DNA of 64,000 nt from Terricaulis sp. (GTDB taxonomy: Bacteria; Pseudomonadota; Alphaproteobacteria; Caulobacterales; Aquidulcibacteraceae): positions 206,558-270,557 of the forward strand of contig JANPZV010000002.1 in NCBI GenBank assembly GCA_024707365.1, in the 5' to 3' direction. The notes beneath the pieces were generated by a model. It was given only the letters and a program-made list of their open reading frames with translations, searched no databases and was not told the origin of the DNA. Position numbers and translations under genes: made by a program. This document shows positions 40,344-49,676 of this stretch, in pieces. Every line of letters begins with the position of its first letter. Within the stretch, counting starts at the first letter, position 1.

Positions 40344-40762
40344 TTAGCCTTCGTCGGTGTAGATCGCTTCCGGGCGCGGGCCGCTGTCTTGGCCCTTGGC
40401 CGCTTCGTCGCGATCGACAAATTCGATCACCGCGAGCGGGGCGTTGTCGCCATAGCGGAAGCCCGCCTTCAGCACGCGCGTGTAGCCGCCAGCGCGGGCG
40501 CTGTAGCGCGGCGCGATGGTTTCAAACAGCTTCTTGGTTTGCGTTTCATCGCGCAGGCGCGAGAGCACCAAGCGGCGCGCGCCCAGATCGCCCTTTTTGG
40601 CGAGCGTGATGAGACGCTCCACCACCGGGCGCAAGGCCTTGGCCTTGGGCAGCGTCGTCACGATCTGCTCGTGCTTGATGAGAGCCGCGGCCTGGTTGGC
40701 GAACATGGCCTGCCGATGGCTTGCGGTGCGATTGAGTTTTTGTGTCCGACGCCGTGGCGCAT
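40344..40762 (-). CDS. rplQ: 50S ribosomal protein L17 (frameshifted here)
   Basis: 139 residues after repair. The N-terminus [20 protein letters not shown] requires one extra base in the A5 run (coding strand, around 40737-40741). The rest ([20 protein letters not shown] ... [14 protein letters not shown]) is intact. L17 is the last gene of the alpha operon here. It is separated from rpoA by the G-tract repeat element. Confidence 0.95.
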
Positions 40763-40772
40763 TGTATTCCCC

Positions 40773-40845
40773 GGGGATTGGGGATTGGGGATTGGGGACT
40801 GGGGATTGAGCGAACCCAATCCCTAATCCCCAAAACCTAATCCCT
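40773..40845. repeat. GGGGATT heptamer stem-loop between rpoA and rplQ
   Basis: Five GGGG tracts start at 40773, 40780, 40787, 40794 and 40801, exactly seven bases apart (units GGGGATT, one GGGGACT). A complementary arm of CCCAAT/CCCTAAT units follows (40815-40845), ending at the rpoA stop. The transcript would fold into a long hairpin, and either strand's G-run could form a G-quadruplex. Confidence 0.85.
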
Positions 40846-41866
40846 AAATTTGGTCTTCGTATTTCTTAGCGAGATCGTCGATATTGTCCGGCGGCCAATT
40901 CTCGACCGCCATGCCAAGGTGCAGGCCCATCGAGGCGAGCACTTCCTTGATCTCATTGAGCGACTTGCGCCCGAAGTTCGGGGTGCGGAGCATTTCCGCT
41001 TCCGACTTCTGAATGAGATCGCCGATATAAACGATGTTGTCGTTCTTCAGGCAGTTGGCCGAACGGACCGAGAGCTCAAGCTCATCGACCTTCTTCAGCA
41101 GCGCCGGGTTGAACGGCAGATCAGGCTTCTCGCCGCCTTCCTTCTTCGCCTTCGGCTCTTCAAAGGTGATGAAGACTTGCAGCTGATCCTGCAGGATGCG
41201 CGCCGCATAGGCGATCGCATCTTCGGGGCGGATCGCGCCGTTGGTTTCGACCTCGAGCACGAGCTTGTCGTAATCAAGCACTTGGCCTTCGCGGGTGTTG
41301 TCCACGCGATAAGCCACGCGGCGCACCGGCGAATAGATCGAATCGACCGCGATGAGGCCGATCGGCGCGTCATCGGGGCGGTTCTGCTCGGCCGGGACGT
41401 AGCCCTTGCCGTTATTGATGGTGAGCTCCATGCGGATCGAGGCGCCCTCGTCCAGCGTGCATAGCACGAGCTCAGGATTGAGGATCTCCATATCGGAGAC
41501 CGTCTGGATCTGGCCAGCCTTCACTTCGCCGGGGCCGTCAGCCGTCAGCATCACGCGCTTGGGGCCCTCGCCCTGCATGCGGATGGCGACTTGCTTGAGG
41601 TTCAGCACGATGTCGGTGACGTCTTCGCGCACGCCGGGGATCGAGCTGAACTCGTGCACCACGCCATCGATCTGCACCGATGTGATGGCCGCGCCTTGCA
41701 GCGAGGAGAGCAGCACGCGACGCAGCGCGTTGCCGAGCGTGAGGCCAAAGCCGCGCTCAAGCGGCTCAGCCACCATGGTGGCGCGACGCACGGCGTCGAA
41801 CCCATGTTCAAAGATCGGCTTTTTCGGCCGGATCAGTTCAAGCCAATTCTTTTCGATCGAGATCAT
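40844..41866 (-). CDS. rpoA: RNA polymerase alpha subunit
   Basis: 340 residues. N-terminal dimerisation domain ([20 protein letters not shown]) and C-terminal domain ([20 protein letters not shown]), with a linker between. Intact and of normal length. The C-terminus is the DNA and activator contact. It lies between two repeat-bearing spacers. Confidence 0.98.
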   Translation of the reverse strand: MISIEKNWLELIRPKKPIFEHGFDAVRRATMVAEPLERGFGLTLGNALRRVLLSSLQGAAITSVQIDGVVHEFSSIPGVREDVTDIVLNLKQVAIRMQGEGPKRVMLTADGPGEVKAGQIQTVSDMEILNPELVLCTLDEGASIRMELTINNGKGYVPAEQNRPDDAPIGLIAVDSIYSPVRRVAYRVDNTREGQVLDYDKLVLEVETNGAIRPEDAIAYAARILQDQLQVFITFEEPKAKKEGGEKPDLPFNPALLKKVDELELSVRSANCLKNDNIVYIGDLIQKSEAEMLRTPNFGRKSLNEIKEVLASMGLHLGMAVENWPPDNIDDLAKKYEDQI

Positions 41867-41900
41867 AACGGCAGCCTTTGGGGCTTTAAGGGACGAACAA

Positions 41901-41974
41901 AGTCAGTCGTGAATAGTCAGTAGTCAGGGCCGCGCCGCTTATCCCTACTGACTATTGCCTACTGACTACTCACT
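41901..41974. repeat. AGTCAGT-rich stem-loop between rpsK and rpoA
   Basis: Left arm (41901-41929) is built of GTCAGT / AGTCAGTAGTC units; right arm (41943-41974) has CTACTGACTA twice. The arms are mutually complementary and enclose a GC-rich centre. The right arm touches the rpsK stop at 41973-41975. Different units from the G-tract elements but the same design. Confidence 0.75.
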
Positions 41975-42362
41975 AAACTCTACGGCGCTTGGGCGGGCGG
42001 CAGCCATTGTGCGGAATCGGCGTCACGTCGCGGATCGAGGTGACGGTGAAACCAATGGCTTGCAGCGCTCTGAGCGCGCTTTCGCGGCCCGAACCGGGGC
42101 CCGACACGTTCACTTCAACGGTGCGCATGCCGTGCTCCATCGCCTTGCGGCCCGCATCTTCAGCGGCGACCTGCGCGGCGTAGGGCGTGGACTTACGCGA
42201 GCCCTTGAAATTCATCGAACCAGCGCTCGACCACGAGATCGCATTGCCTTGCGCATCGGTGATGGTGATCATCGTGTTGTTGAACGAGGCATGGACGTGC
42301 GCCACGCCGGTCACGATGTTCTTGCGCTCACGCTTCTTAACGCGCGTTGCTTCCTTGGCCAT
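41973..42362 (-). CDS. rpsK: 30S ribosomal protein S11
   Basis: 129 residues, intact. [20 protein letters not shown] at the start and [24 protein letters not shown] ending (here [20 protein letters not shown]). Binds the 16S platform. Stop is at the edge of the repeat. Twelve bases follow the rpsM stop. Confidence 0.97.
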   Translation of the reverse strand: MAKEATRVKKRERKNIVTGVAHVHASFNNTMITITDAQGNAISWSSAGSMNFKGSRKSTPYAAQVAAEDAGRKAMEHGMRTVEVNVSGPGSGRESALRALQAIGFTVTSIRDVTPIPHNGCRPPKRRRV

Positions 42363-42374
42363 TGCGGCGTGTCC

Positions 42375-42752
42375 TTACTTCTTGACTTGCTTCTTGCCGG
42401 CGATGGGTTTCGCCGGGCCCTTGCGCGTGCGCGCGTTCGTGTGCGTGCGCTGACCACGGACCGGCAGGCCGCGGCGATGGCGCAGGCCGCGATAGCAGGC
42501 AAGATCCATCAGGCGCTTGATGTTCGTCGCCGTTTCGCGGCGCAGATCGCCCTCAACGGTGTAGTCGCGGTCGATCGTTTCGCGGATCTGGAGCACTTCG
42601 GCGTCCGTCAGCTCGTTCACGCGGCGCTCAGGCGCGATGGAGACCTTTTCGCAGATCTCTTTGGCAAATTGCTGACCGATCCCATGGATGTATTGCAGCG
42701 CGATAACCACGCGCTTCTGGGTCGGGATGTTGACGCCGGCGATACGCGCCAT
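42375..42752 (-). CDS. rpsM: 30S ribosomal protein S13
   Basis: 125 residues from the ATG at 42752. [20 protein letters not shown] and the basic tail [20 protein letters not shown]. In other genomes it follows secY-adk or rpmJ; here the HxlR gene lies upstream in the same orientation, so its promoter may lie at 42753-42870 or further up. Confidence 0.97.
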   Translation of the reverse strand: MARIAGVNIPTQKRVVIALQYIHGIGQQFAKEICEKVSIAPERRVNELTDAEVLQIRETIDRDYTVEGDLRRETATNIKRLMDLACYRGLRHRRGLPVRGQRTHTNARTRKGPAKPIAGKKQVKK

Positions 42753-42867
42753 TTCGTGTGCTCCAATACGCAATAGGCGCGACGCCGCCGGGCGTTCATA
42801 GCCCGTTGGTGGCATCGCGCGCTGGGTGTTCGCGAAGGAGGCGGTTATAGCGGGGCGAAATGCCGCG

Positions 42868-43311
42868 TCAACCGGCCGTTACGCGCTCGTGATGCGGCGT
42901 TTCGGCAACCTCACGAGCGTCAAATTGGGCGCGCGCCGCAATAATGCAAGGCTGGTGGCGGATCGCCCACTCCGAGAGCGCGTTGACGGGCCCTAAAAGG
43001 TCGCGCCCGAGCTCGGTTAACGCATAATCGACGCGCGGCGGGACGGTGGGGGTCACCGTGCGGCTGATGAGGCCGTCGCGCTCAAGGTTGCGAAGCGTCA
43101 GGGTCAGCATGCGTTGGCTGATGCCGCCGACGACACGCTTAATTTCGTTGAACCTTTTGCCCCCCTCCCCGAGCCGGGCGATGATCAGGACGCTCCATTT
43201 ATCGCCAATACGCGAGAGGATGCCCGAGATCGCGCGGCAATCATGGGAGTTTGGGTCGGACACATAGGTGTGCCCTGGTGAGGCGTTTGTGCGTTCTTGC
43301 GTACTTTCCAT
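42868..43311 (-). CDS. HxlR-family transcriptional regulator
   Basis: 147 residues. Winged helix-turn-helix of the HxlR/DUF24 type with the conserved N-terminal Cys ([20 protein letters not shown]) and the recognition region [20 protein letters not shown]. Such proteins are often thiol-redox or quinone sensors acting on a divergent reductase gene. Here an NADPH-FMN reductase gene diverges from it, across a 53-base spacer that holds a palindrome. Confident family, inferred target. Confidence 0.88.
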   Translation of the reverse strand: MESTQERTNASPGHTYVSDPNSHDCRAISGILSRIGDKWSVLIIARLGEGGKRFNEIKRVVGGISQRMLTLTLRNLERDGLISRTVTPTVPPRVDYALTELGRDLLGPVNALSEWAIRHQPCIIAARAQFDAREVAETPHHERVTAG

Positions 43312-43325
43312 GGTTGCACATATAG

Positions 43326-43350
43326 CCCTGGTTACCTGTTTAGACCAGGG
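43326..43350. promoter_or_regulatory. Candidate HxlR operator palindrome
   Basis: CCCTGGT and ACCAGGG, 11 bases apart, form an inverted repeat in the spacer between the divergent HxlR and reductase genes. It sits 15 bases upstream of the reductase ATG (43365), the expected place for autoregulation and repression. Function inferred from position. Confidence 0.5.
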
Positions 43351-43364
43351 GAGATTTGGGAACC

Positions 43365-43905
43365 ATGACTAAAGTCGCCGTCATCGTCGGAAGCCTGCGT
43401 AAAGGCTCCTTCAACCGCCAGCTTGCGGAGGCGCTCACCAAATTGGCGGCCCCGCGGCTTGAACTAGAGATCGTCGAGATCGGCGATTTGCCGCTTTACA
43501 ACCAGGATGACGAGGGTGAGCTCCCCGCCCCGGTGGCGCGCTTTAAGGGCCAGATCGAGGCCGCTGACGCGGTGCTGTTTGTGACACCGGAGTTCAACCG
43601 CTCCTTCAGCGCGGCGATCAAGAAGCGATCGAGTGGGGCAGCCGGCCCTGGGGCAAGAATTCCTGGATGGGCAAGCCGGGGCGATCGTGGGCGCAACCCC
43701 CGGCGCTGTCGGCACCGCCGCCGGCCAATCGCAGCTGCGCAATGTCGCCCAAGCCATCGGCATCGCGCTGATGGTGCATCCCGAAATTTATCTCAGCTAC
43801 CGCGAAAGCCAATTCAGCGGCCCGAACGTCACCGATGACGGTTTGGCGCAATTGCTGAACGGCTGGGTCGATAGCTTCGCCGATTGGATCAAGCGGCTGA
43901 GCTAA
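43365..43905 (+). CDS. NADPH-dependent FMN reductase (frameshifted here)
   Basis: About 180 residues. Flavodoxin-like FMN reductase/azoreductase: VAVIVGSLRKGSFNRQLAEA (phosphate loop), GDLPLYNQDDEGELPAPVAR and AVLFVTPEFNRSFSAAIK. Two losses of one base break it, near 43625 (repair KNAIEWGSRPWGKNSWMGKP) and in the G4 run near 43678 (repair PGAIVGATPGAVGTAAG). Ends at TAA before the terminator. Probably a quinone or azo-compound detoxifier under the neighbouring regulator. Confidence 0.85.
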
Positions 43906-43926
43906 GCTTTGCCGCACGCCATAAAG

Positions 43927-43961
43927 AAAAAGCCCGCCTGAGTGATCAGGCGGGCTTTTTT
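43927..43961. terminator. Bidirectional intrinsic terminator
   Basis: AAAAAGCCCGCCTG pairs with CAGGCGGGCTTTTT around an AGTGAT loop, giving a 14-base stem with A and U tracts on both sides. It separates the convergent reductase and adk genes and should end the spc transcript after adk. Confidence 0.93.
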
Positions 43962-43980
43962 AATTTCGACTTGGGCGCTT

Positions 43981-44541
43981 CTAAGCGAGCGCGCTCGCGA
44001 TCGATGCAGAGACGGCGCTGACATCGGCCATGCCGTCCACGCTGCGGATTTTGCCTTGCGCTTCGTAATACGGCACGAGCGGCGCGGTTTGCGCGAAATA
44101 CGCATCAAGCCGCACTTTGTAGGCTTCGGGATTATCGTCAGCGCGCCCCTCTTCGGCGAAGCGCTTGGCGATGCGATCCATCAATTGCTGAGAATCGACC
44201 TCAAGCCGCACCACGCGATCAATCTGCTGGCCGTGCTTGGCGAGCATAGCGTCCAGCGCCTCGGCCTGGGCCACAGTGCGCGGGAAGCCGTCGAAGATGA
44301 AGCCCGGCGCGCCTTTGTGGGCGGAGAGCGCATCTTCGATCAGCTCAATCACGATCTCGTCCGAAACCAGCGAGCCTGCGTCCATGATCGCCGCAACGCG
44401 AGCGCCAAGCTCGGAGCCGGACTTGCGCGCCGCGCGGAGCATGTCCCCGGTGGAGAGCTGCACATAGCCGCGCTCAGCGGTGAGTTTCTTAGCCTGCGTG
44501 CCTTTGCCGGCCGCGGGCGGCCCAAACAGGATCAAGTTCAT
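43981..44541 (-). CDS. adk: Adenylate kinase
   Basis: 186 residues, short (LID-less) type. Walker A GPPAAGKGTQAKKL (7-20), the NMP-binding region RLEVDSQQLMDRIAKRFAEE, and GFPRTVAQAEALDAML. It interconverts ATP, ADP and AMP. Its ATG overlaps the secY stop. Ends in the bidirectional terminator. Confidence 0.95.
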   Translation of the reverse strand: MNLILFGPPAAGKGTQAKKLTAERGYVQLSTGDMLRAARKSGSELGARVAAIMDAGSLVSDEIVIELIEDALSAHKGAPGFIFDGFPRTVAQAEALDAMLAKHGQQIDRVVRLEVDSQQLMDRIAKRFAEEGRADDNPEAYKVRLDAYFAQTAPLVPYYEAQGKIRSVDGMADVSAVSASIASALA

Positions 44542-45893
44542 TTCTTGACGATCCCTGGCCCGCCCCCGCGCAGCTTCGAGCGCTTGATAAGGCCCTCATA
44601 CTGGTGCGCAACAAGGTGCGACTGGATTTGCGCCACGGTATCGAGCGTCACCGAAACCACAATCAGCACCGAGGTGCCGCCAAGATAGAACGGCACGCCA
44701 TACGCCGCGATCAGGATTTCCGGCAGCAAGCACACCAGCGTGATGTAAGCGGCGCCGATCACGGTGAGGCGGGTAAGCACGTAGTCGAGATATTCGGCAG
44801 TTTTTTTGCCGGGGCGGATGCCAGGCAGGAAGCCGCCATATTTGCGCAGATTGTCGGCCGTCTCTTCCGGGTTAAACACGATCGAGGTGTAGAAGAACGT
44901 GAAAAAGATGATGAGGACGGCGTAGAACACCATATGGCCCGGCGTGCCGTAGCCGATATAACGCATGAAGGTGTCGAGCCATTCAGGCGTGTTCGCGCCC
45001 ATGCCGGCAAAGCTCACCACCGTCGTCGGCAGCAAAAGCAGCGAGGAAGCGAAGATCGGCGGAATGACGCCCGAGGGGTTGAGCTTGAGCGGCAAGAACG
45101 AGCGCTCACCCATGCTCATCATGCCGCCGGCCTGCTGACGCTTGGGATATTGCACCACCAGCCGGCGCTGCGAGCGCTCCATGAACACGATAAAGACGAT
45201 GCACGCGAGCAAAAGCAGGCCAATCGCCAGCACGGCGAAGGCGTTGATATCGCCGGTGCGCATCAGTTCGAGGCTCGAAAGCACCATTGTCGGCATCGCG
45301 GCGATAATGCCGGCGAAGATGATCAATGAAACGCCGTTGCCGACGCCGCGCGCGGTCACCTGCTCGCCCAGCCACATCAAGAACATGGTGCCGCCCGTCA
45401 GCGTGATGACGGTGGAGGCGATGAAGAACACGCCCGGATTGGTGACGATGCCCGCGCTCGATTGCAGGCCGATGGCGATGCCGTAGGACTGGAACACCGC
45501 CAGCACCAGCGTGAGATAGCGCGTATATTGGTTGATTTGCTTGCGGCCGACCTCCCCTTCCTTCTTCAAGCGCTCAAGCGAAGGCACAGAGGCCGACATG
45601 AGCTGCATGATGATGGAGGCCGAGATGTAGGGCATCACGTTGAGCGCGAACACGGCCATACGCTCAACGGCGCCGCCGGAGAACGTGTTGACGAGGCCCA
45701 AAATGCCGCCCGCCTGCTGATCGAAGGCGGCGGCGAACGCGGTGGGATCGATGCCCGGAATCGGAATGAAGGTGCCGATCCGGTAGACGACAAGCGCCAT
45801 CAGCGTGAACAGGATCCGCTTTTGCAGTTCCTTGGCTTTGGCGAAGGCCGCGAAATTGACATTCGCGGCAAGTTGTTCTGCGGCTGAGGCCAT
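44538..45893 (-). CDS. secY: Protein translocase subunit SecY
   Basis: 451 residues with about ten membrane helices ([20 protein letters not shown] near helix 1; [13 protein letters not shown] for helix 2; [14 protein letters not shown]). The core of the SecYEG channel. Intact frame and normal length, unlike several neighbours. Starts 26 bases after the corrected rplO stop. Confidence 0.97.
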   Translation of the reverse strand: MASAAEQLAANVNFAAFAKAKELQKRILFTLMALVVYRIGTFIPIPGIDPTAFAAAFDQQAGGILGLVNTFSGGAVERMAVFALNVMPYISASIIMQLMSASVPSLERLKKEGEVGRKQINQYTRYLTLVLAVFQSYGIAIGLQSSAGIVTNPGVFFIASTVITLTGGTMFLMWLGEQVTARGVGNGVSLIIFAGIIAAMPTMVLSSLELMRTGDINAFAVLAIGLLLLACIVFIVFMERSQRRLVVQYPKRQQAGGMMSMGERSFLPLKLNPSGVIPPIFASSLLLLPTTVVSFAGMGANTPEWLDTFMRYIGYGTPGHMVFYAVLIIFFTFFYTSIVFNPEETADNLRKYGGFLPGIRPGKKTAEYLDYVLTRLTVIGAAYITLVCLLPEILIAAYGVPFYLGGTSVLIVVSVTLDTVAQIQSHLVAHQYEGLIKRSKLRGGGPGIVKK

Positions 45894-45918
45894 AGGGGCG
45901 AAGGGCTCCGAACTCGTG

Positions 45919-46457
45919 TCACGCTAAGCGGGCGCGCTTGCGCGCACCCACGGCTTCGCCGCGCTGGCTTAAGCTCTTTGCTTCTTCCGCCTTGGGCGGG
46001 TTCAGCAAAAGTCACCGTACCGCCGGCCTTCTCCACGGCCGCGATGGCCGCGGCGGTGGCGCCGGTGAGCGTGATGTTCACTTTGGCCTTCAGCTCGCCG
46101 CGCGCAAGGAGGCGCACGCCATCCTTTTTTGCGGCGCACAAGGCCCGCCGCGACGAGGGCGTCCTCGGTGATGTCGGCCTTTGCGTCGAGCTTCTTGTTA
46201 TCAATGGCCTTTTGCAAGCCATCGAGGTTCACCCAAGCAAGCTTCTTGGGGTTCAGCGGATTGAAGCCGCGCTTGGGCATGCGCATGTGCAGCGGCATCT
46301 GGCCGCCTTCAAAGCCATTGATCGCCACGCCGCGACGGGATTTTTGCCCCTTCACGCCGCGCCCGCCGGTCTTGCCCTTGCCCGAGCCGACGCCGCGGCC
46401 GACGCGCATCAGCTTCTTGGAAGAGCCCGGATTATCGGCCAGTTCGTTCAGTTTCAT
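45919..46457 (-). CDS. rplO: 50S ribosomal protein L15 (frameshifted here)
   Basis: About 179 residues. Intact first 110 ([36 protein letters not shown]). Two one-base errors: A6 near 46123 should be A5 ([16 protein letters not shown]), and near 45998 an extra C ([20 protein letters not shown]), after which it ends at TGA 45919-45921 just upstream of secY. The tail is longer than in E. coli and Lys/Arg-rich. Confidence 0.92.
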
Positions 46458-46470
46458 GACGCTTCGCTCC

Positions 46471-46546
46471 GGGGATTGGGTTTTGGGGGATTGGGGATTG
46501 GCGAAGCGCCGCTCAAACCCAATCCCATTCCCTAATCCCTCATCCC
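46471..46546. repeat. GGGATTG repeat stem-loop between rplO and rpmD
   Basis: G-tract units (GGGGATTGGG at 46471, GGGGG at 46485-46489, GGGG at 46493-46496) are followed by a complementary arm CCCAATCCC/ATTCCC/TAATCCC (46518-46545), with a GCGAAGCGC mini-hairpin at 46501-46509. It is the same design and near-identical units as the rpoA-rplQ element. Confidence 0.8.
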
Positions 46547-46732
46547 TTATTCCACGACTTCGACGAGATGGGCGACCTTGCGGATCATGCCCTGCACCGA
46601 GGGCGTGTCTTCAAGTTCGACCGTTTGATAATTGCGCTTAAGGCCAAGGCCCAGCAGCGTCGCGCGCTGGCTTTCGTCCCGACGGATCGGGCTGCCGATG
46701 CGGCGCACTTTGACGGTTTTCTTCGCGGCCAT
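46547..46732 (-). CDS. rpmD: 50S ribosomal protein L30
   Basis: 61 residues: [20 protein letters not shown] and [20 protein letters not shown]. Intact; the stop abuts the repeat element. Short protein of the large subunit. Confidence 0.95.
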   Translation of the reverse strand: MAAKKTVKVRRIGSPIRRDESQRATLLGLGLKRNYQTVELEDTPSVQGMIRKVAHLVEVVE

Positions 46733-46735
46733 GTC

Positions 46736-47457
46736 TTAGCCCTCCGCCGGCACTTCGCCGAGGCTCGCGCCATCCTTACGGCGGCCGACGATATCGGCGA
46801 CCTTCAGGCCGCGGCGGTTGGCGACCGCGCGGGGCGAGGTTTGATGCTTGAGCGCGTCAAACGTGGCGCGCACCATGTTGTAAGGGTTGGACGAGCCCTT
46901 CGACTTGGCGACGACATCCTGCACGCCCAGCACTTCGAGCACGGCGCGCATCGGACCGCCGGCGATGATGCCGCGGCCCGCAGGGGCCGCGCGCAGCATC
47001 ACCTTGCCCGCACCCCAATGGCCGTCGCCATCATGGTGCAGAGTGCGCCCCGCGCAGCGGCACGCGGATCATCGTCTTTTTTGGCTTCTTCGGTGGCTTT
47101 GCGGATGGCTTCGGGCACTTCGCGCGCCTTGCCATGGCCAAAGCCGACGCGGCCTTTCTTGTCGCCGACAACGACAAGCGCCGCAAAGCCGAAATTCTTA
47201 CCGCCCTTCACCACTTTGGCGACGCGGTTGATCGCAACCAGCTTATCGACGAGTTCGCTTTCGCCGCGTTCGTCGGTCGCTTGCGCATCGCGCGGGCCAC
47301 GACGGCGGTTGTCACGATCGCCGCCGCCCGGGCCGCGGCCAGGGCCGCCTGGTCCACGACCTGCGCCGGGGCCGCCGCGACGCGGACCACGCGGCCCACG
47401 GCCGCGCGGCTGATCCGGCGAGTCAGAAGGCGGAGCGCCTGCAGTTTCGTCAGTCAT
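46736..47457 (-). CDS. rpsE: 30S ribosomal protein S5 with Gly/Arg/Pro-rich N-terminal extension (frameshifted here)
   Basis: About 240 residues, against about 166 in E. coli. The first 60 form a disordered [24 protein letters not shown] segment; the S5 fold starts near [20 protein letters not shown]. Two one-base insertions near 47050-47080 break it: A6 should be A5 ([14 protein letters not shown]) and a G run is one too long; repair gives [21 protein letters not shown]5 controls decoding accuracy in the 30S. Extension composition matches those of S3 and DUF4167. Confidence 0.93.
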
Positions 47458-47467
47458 CGGATCTTCC

Positions 47468-47825
47468 TCAGAATTCGAGCCCGCCCTCGCGGGCGGCGTC
47501 GGCCAGGGCTTTCACCCGGCCATGGAAAATGAAACGGCCGCGATCGAACACAGCGCTCTTTTTGGCCGGCGGCCAGCGCGCGCTCGGCCAGGAGCTTGCC
47601 GACAGCAGCGGCGCCTTCCTTGTTGGAGCCTTTGGCGGTGATCGCCTTCTCCAGCGAAGAAGCGGCGGCGACCGTGACGCCCTTGGAATCATCGATCAGC
47701 TGCGCCGAAATATTCTTCGACGAACGGCTGACCGAAAGACGCAGGCGCCCTTCGCCAGCGAACTTCTTGAGCCGGGTGCGGTTGCGCTGCGTGCGGCGCG
47801 CGACGGGGGAAAGTTTGCGAGCCAT
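47468..47825 (-). CDS. rplR: 50S ribosomal protein L18 (frameshifted here)
   Basis: About 118 residues: [20 protein letters not shown] and a C-terminal 5S rRNA-binding region that, after removing one C near 47570, reads [20 protein letters not shown] to TGA 47468-47470. The frame as written runs on to 47454. Confidence 0.93.
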
Positions 47826-47828
47826 GGC

Positions 47829-48362
47829 TTACTTCTTCTTGCCTTCTTTGCGGCGGATGCGCTCGCCGGCGTAGCGGACGCCTTTGCCCTTATAGGGCTC
47901 GGGCGGGCGATAGGCGCGGATTTCAGCGGCGGCTTGGCCCACAGCTTGCGGATCGATGCCGGAGATTTTGATTTCCGTCGGCTTCGGGGTGGCGAGCGTG
48001 ACGCCATCGCGCGGCGCGTAGAGGATTTCGTGGCTATAGCCGAGCTGCATCTGCAGGTTCTTGCCCTGCATTGCCGCGCGATAGCCAACGCCCGTCATTT
48101 CGAGCGTTTTCTCAAAACCTTCGGTCACGCCCTTGACGTTGTTGGCGAGCACCGCGCGCGCGGTGCCCCACTGGGCGCGCGCGCGTTGGGTTTCAAAGCG
48201 CGGCTTCACTGAAAGCGCGCCATCGCCAAAGGCGACTTCCACATCGTCATGGACGCGGAAATCGAGCGTGCCCTTGGGGCCCTTCACGCTCACGTCCTGG
48301 CCCTTCACCGTAACGGTGACGCCGCTGGGCGCGGGGATCGGTTTTTTGCCAAGGCGTGACAT
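47829..48362 (-). CDS. rplF: 50S ribosomal protein L6
   Basis: 177 residues. [20 protein letters not shown] and the C-terminal [20 protein letters not shown] are typical. Intact. Overlaps rpsH by one base. Confidence 0.97.
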   Translation of the reverse strand: MSRLGKKPIPAPSGVTVTVKGQDVSVKGPKGTLDFRVHDDVEVAFGDGALSVKPRFETQRARAQWGTARAVLANNVKGVTEGFEKTLEMTGVGYRAAMQGKNLQMQLGYSHEILYAPRDGVTLATPKPTEIKISGIDPQAVGQAAAEIRAYRPPEPYKGKGVRYAGERIRRKEGKKK

Positions 48363-48757
48363 TAGTAGACCTCGCAGAGGATCTCGCCGCCGACATTAGC
48401 GTCGCGCGCGGCTGCATCGCTCATCACGCCCTTCGGCGTGGAGATGATGGAAATGCCAAGCCCGTTGCGCACCAGGCCCAAGTCCTTGATGGACGAGTAG
48501 ACGCGGCGGCCAGGCTTGGAGACGCGCTGGATCTGGTGGATCGCGGGCGCGCCCTCAAAATACTTCAGCTCGACCTCCAGCTCCTTGTGGACGCCGTTTT
48601 CGATCTCGCGGAAGTCGCGGATATAGCCTTCATCCTTCAGCACCTGCAGCACGCGGGCGCGCAGCGTCGAAGCCGGGGAGACAAGCTTAGAGCGGCCGCG
48701 CAGCTGAGCGTTGCGGATGCGGGTGATGAGATCGCCGATGGGATCGTTCAGATTCAT
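48362..48757 (-). CDS. rpsH: 30S ribosomal protein S8
   Basis: 131 residues: [20 protein letters not shown] at the start and [20 protein letters not shown] near the end. Intact. In many bacteria S8 is the translational repressor of this operon. Confidence 0.97.
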   Translation of the reverse strand: MNLNDPIGDLITRIRNAQLRGRSKLVSPASTLRARVLQVLKDEGYIRDFREIENGVHKELEVELKYFEGAPAIHQIQRVSKPGRRVYSSIKDLGLVRNGLGISIISTPKGVMSDAAARDANVGGEILCEVY

Positions 48758-48769
48758 GTGACGCGCCCC

Positions 48770-49075
48770 TTACCAGCTCGACTTGACCATGCCGGGGATC
48801 TGGCCTTTGGAAGCCAAATCACGCAGCGCGATCCGCGAGATGCGGAGTTTGCGGTAGAACGCACGCGGGCGGCCCGACACCTCGCACCGATTGCGGATGC
48901 GCGTGGCCGACGAGTTGCGCGGCAATTGCGCCAGCTTAAGGCGCGCCTCAAAGCGCTCCTCAAGCGGCAGACTTTCATCAAGGGCGGTCGCGCGCAGCTT
49001 GGCGCGGCGGGCGGCGAATTTCTTCGCCAACTGCTCACGCTTCTTGTTGCGTTCGATAGAGCTTGTCTTCGCCAT
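48770..49075 (-). CDS. rpsN: 30S ribosomal protein S14 (zinc-independent)
   Basis: 101 residues, without CxxC pairs, so the longer C-minus form. [20 protein letters not shown] and [20 protein letters not shown] are diagnostic. Intact. Confidence 0.97.
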   Translation of the reverse strand: MAKTSSIERNKKREQLAKKFAARRAKLRATALDESLPLEERFEARLKLAQLPRNSSATRIRNRCEVSGRPRAFYRKLRISRIALRDLASKGQIPGMVKSSW

Positions 49076-49121
49076 ACTCTCACTCTCTCCCGGTGCGTTC
49101 AGGGGTGGATCGCAGGTGCGA

Positions 49122-49676
49122 TCAGTTCCGGAACGGGAAATCGAATTGCTTCAAAAGGGACTTGGCTTCGGCGTCAGTCTTGGCAGTCGTGCAGACGACG
49201 ATGTCCATGCCCCACATCTGTTCGATCTGGTCATAATTGATTTCGGGGAACACGATGTGTTCCTTGACGCCCATGGCGTAATTGCCATTGCCGTCGAAGC
49301 TCTTGCCGTTGAGGCCCCGGAAATCCTTCACGCGCGGCAGCGCGATCGGGATCAGACGATCCATGAATTCGTACATCCGGTCCGCGCGGAGCGTGACCTT
49401 GGCGCCGATACTCATGCCTTCACGCAGCTTAAACGCCGCGATCGACTTGCGCGCCTTGGTGGCCACGGGCTTTTGGCCCGCGATCGCCGTCAAAGCTTCG
49501 ATCGCCGATTTCAGCTTCTTGCTGTCTTGGGTGGCTTCGCCAACGCCCATGTTGATCACGATCTTTTCCAGACGCGGGATCTGCATTTCGTTGGAATAGC
49601 CGAATTCTTCGCGCAGCTGCTTGCGGATCTCGTTCTTGTAACGAGTCTTCAGGCGCGGCTCATATGCCTCAGACAT
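49122..49676 (-). CDS. rplE: 50S ribosomal protein L5
   Basis: 184 residues from the ATG at 49676; a longer in-frame upstream stretch overlaps rplX in the wrong frame and has no similarity. [20 protein letters not shown] and [24 protein letters not shown] ending. Binds 5S rRNA. Overlaps rplX by eight bases. Confidence 0.97.
   Translation of the reverse strand: MSEAYEPRLKTRYKNEIRKQLREEFGYSNEMQIPRLEKIVINMGVGEATQDSKKLKSAIEALTAIAGQKPVATKARKSIAAFKLREGMSIGAKVTLRADRMYEFMDRLIPIALPRVKDFRGLNGKSFDGNGNYAMGVKEHIVFPEINYDQIEQMWGMDIVVCTTAKTDAEAKSLLKQFDFPFRN

Noticed and set aside
40773..40845. CRISPR array
   Set aside because: Periodic GGGGATT units are seven bases long with no unique spacers and no cas genes nearby.
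46736..47457. Ribosomal genes rpsE, rplR, rplO, rplP and rplQ as pseudogenes
   Set aside because: They are single-copy essential genes, each repaired by one or two bases in a short run; sequencing error is far likelier than decay.
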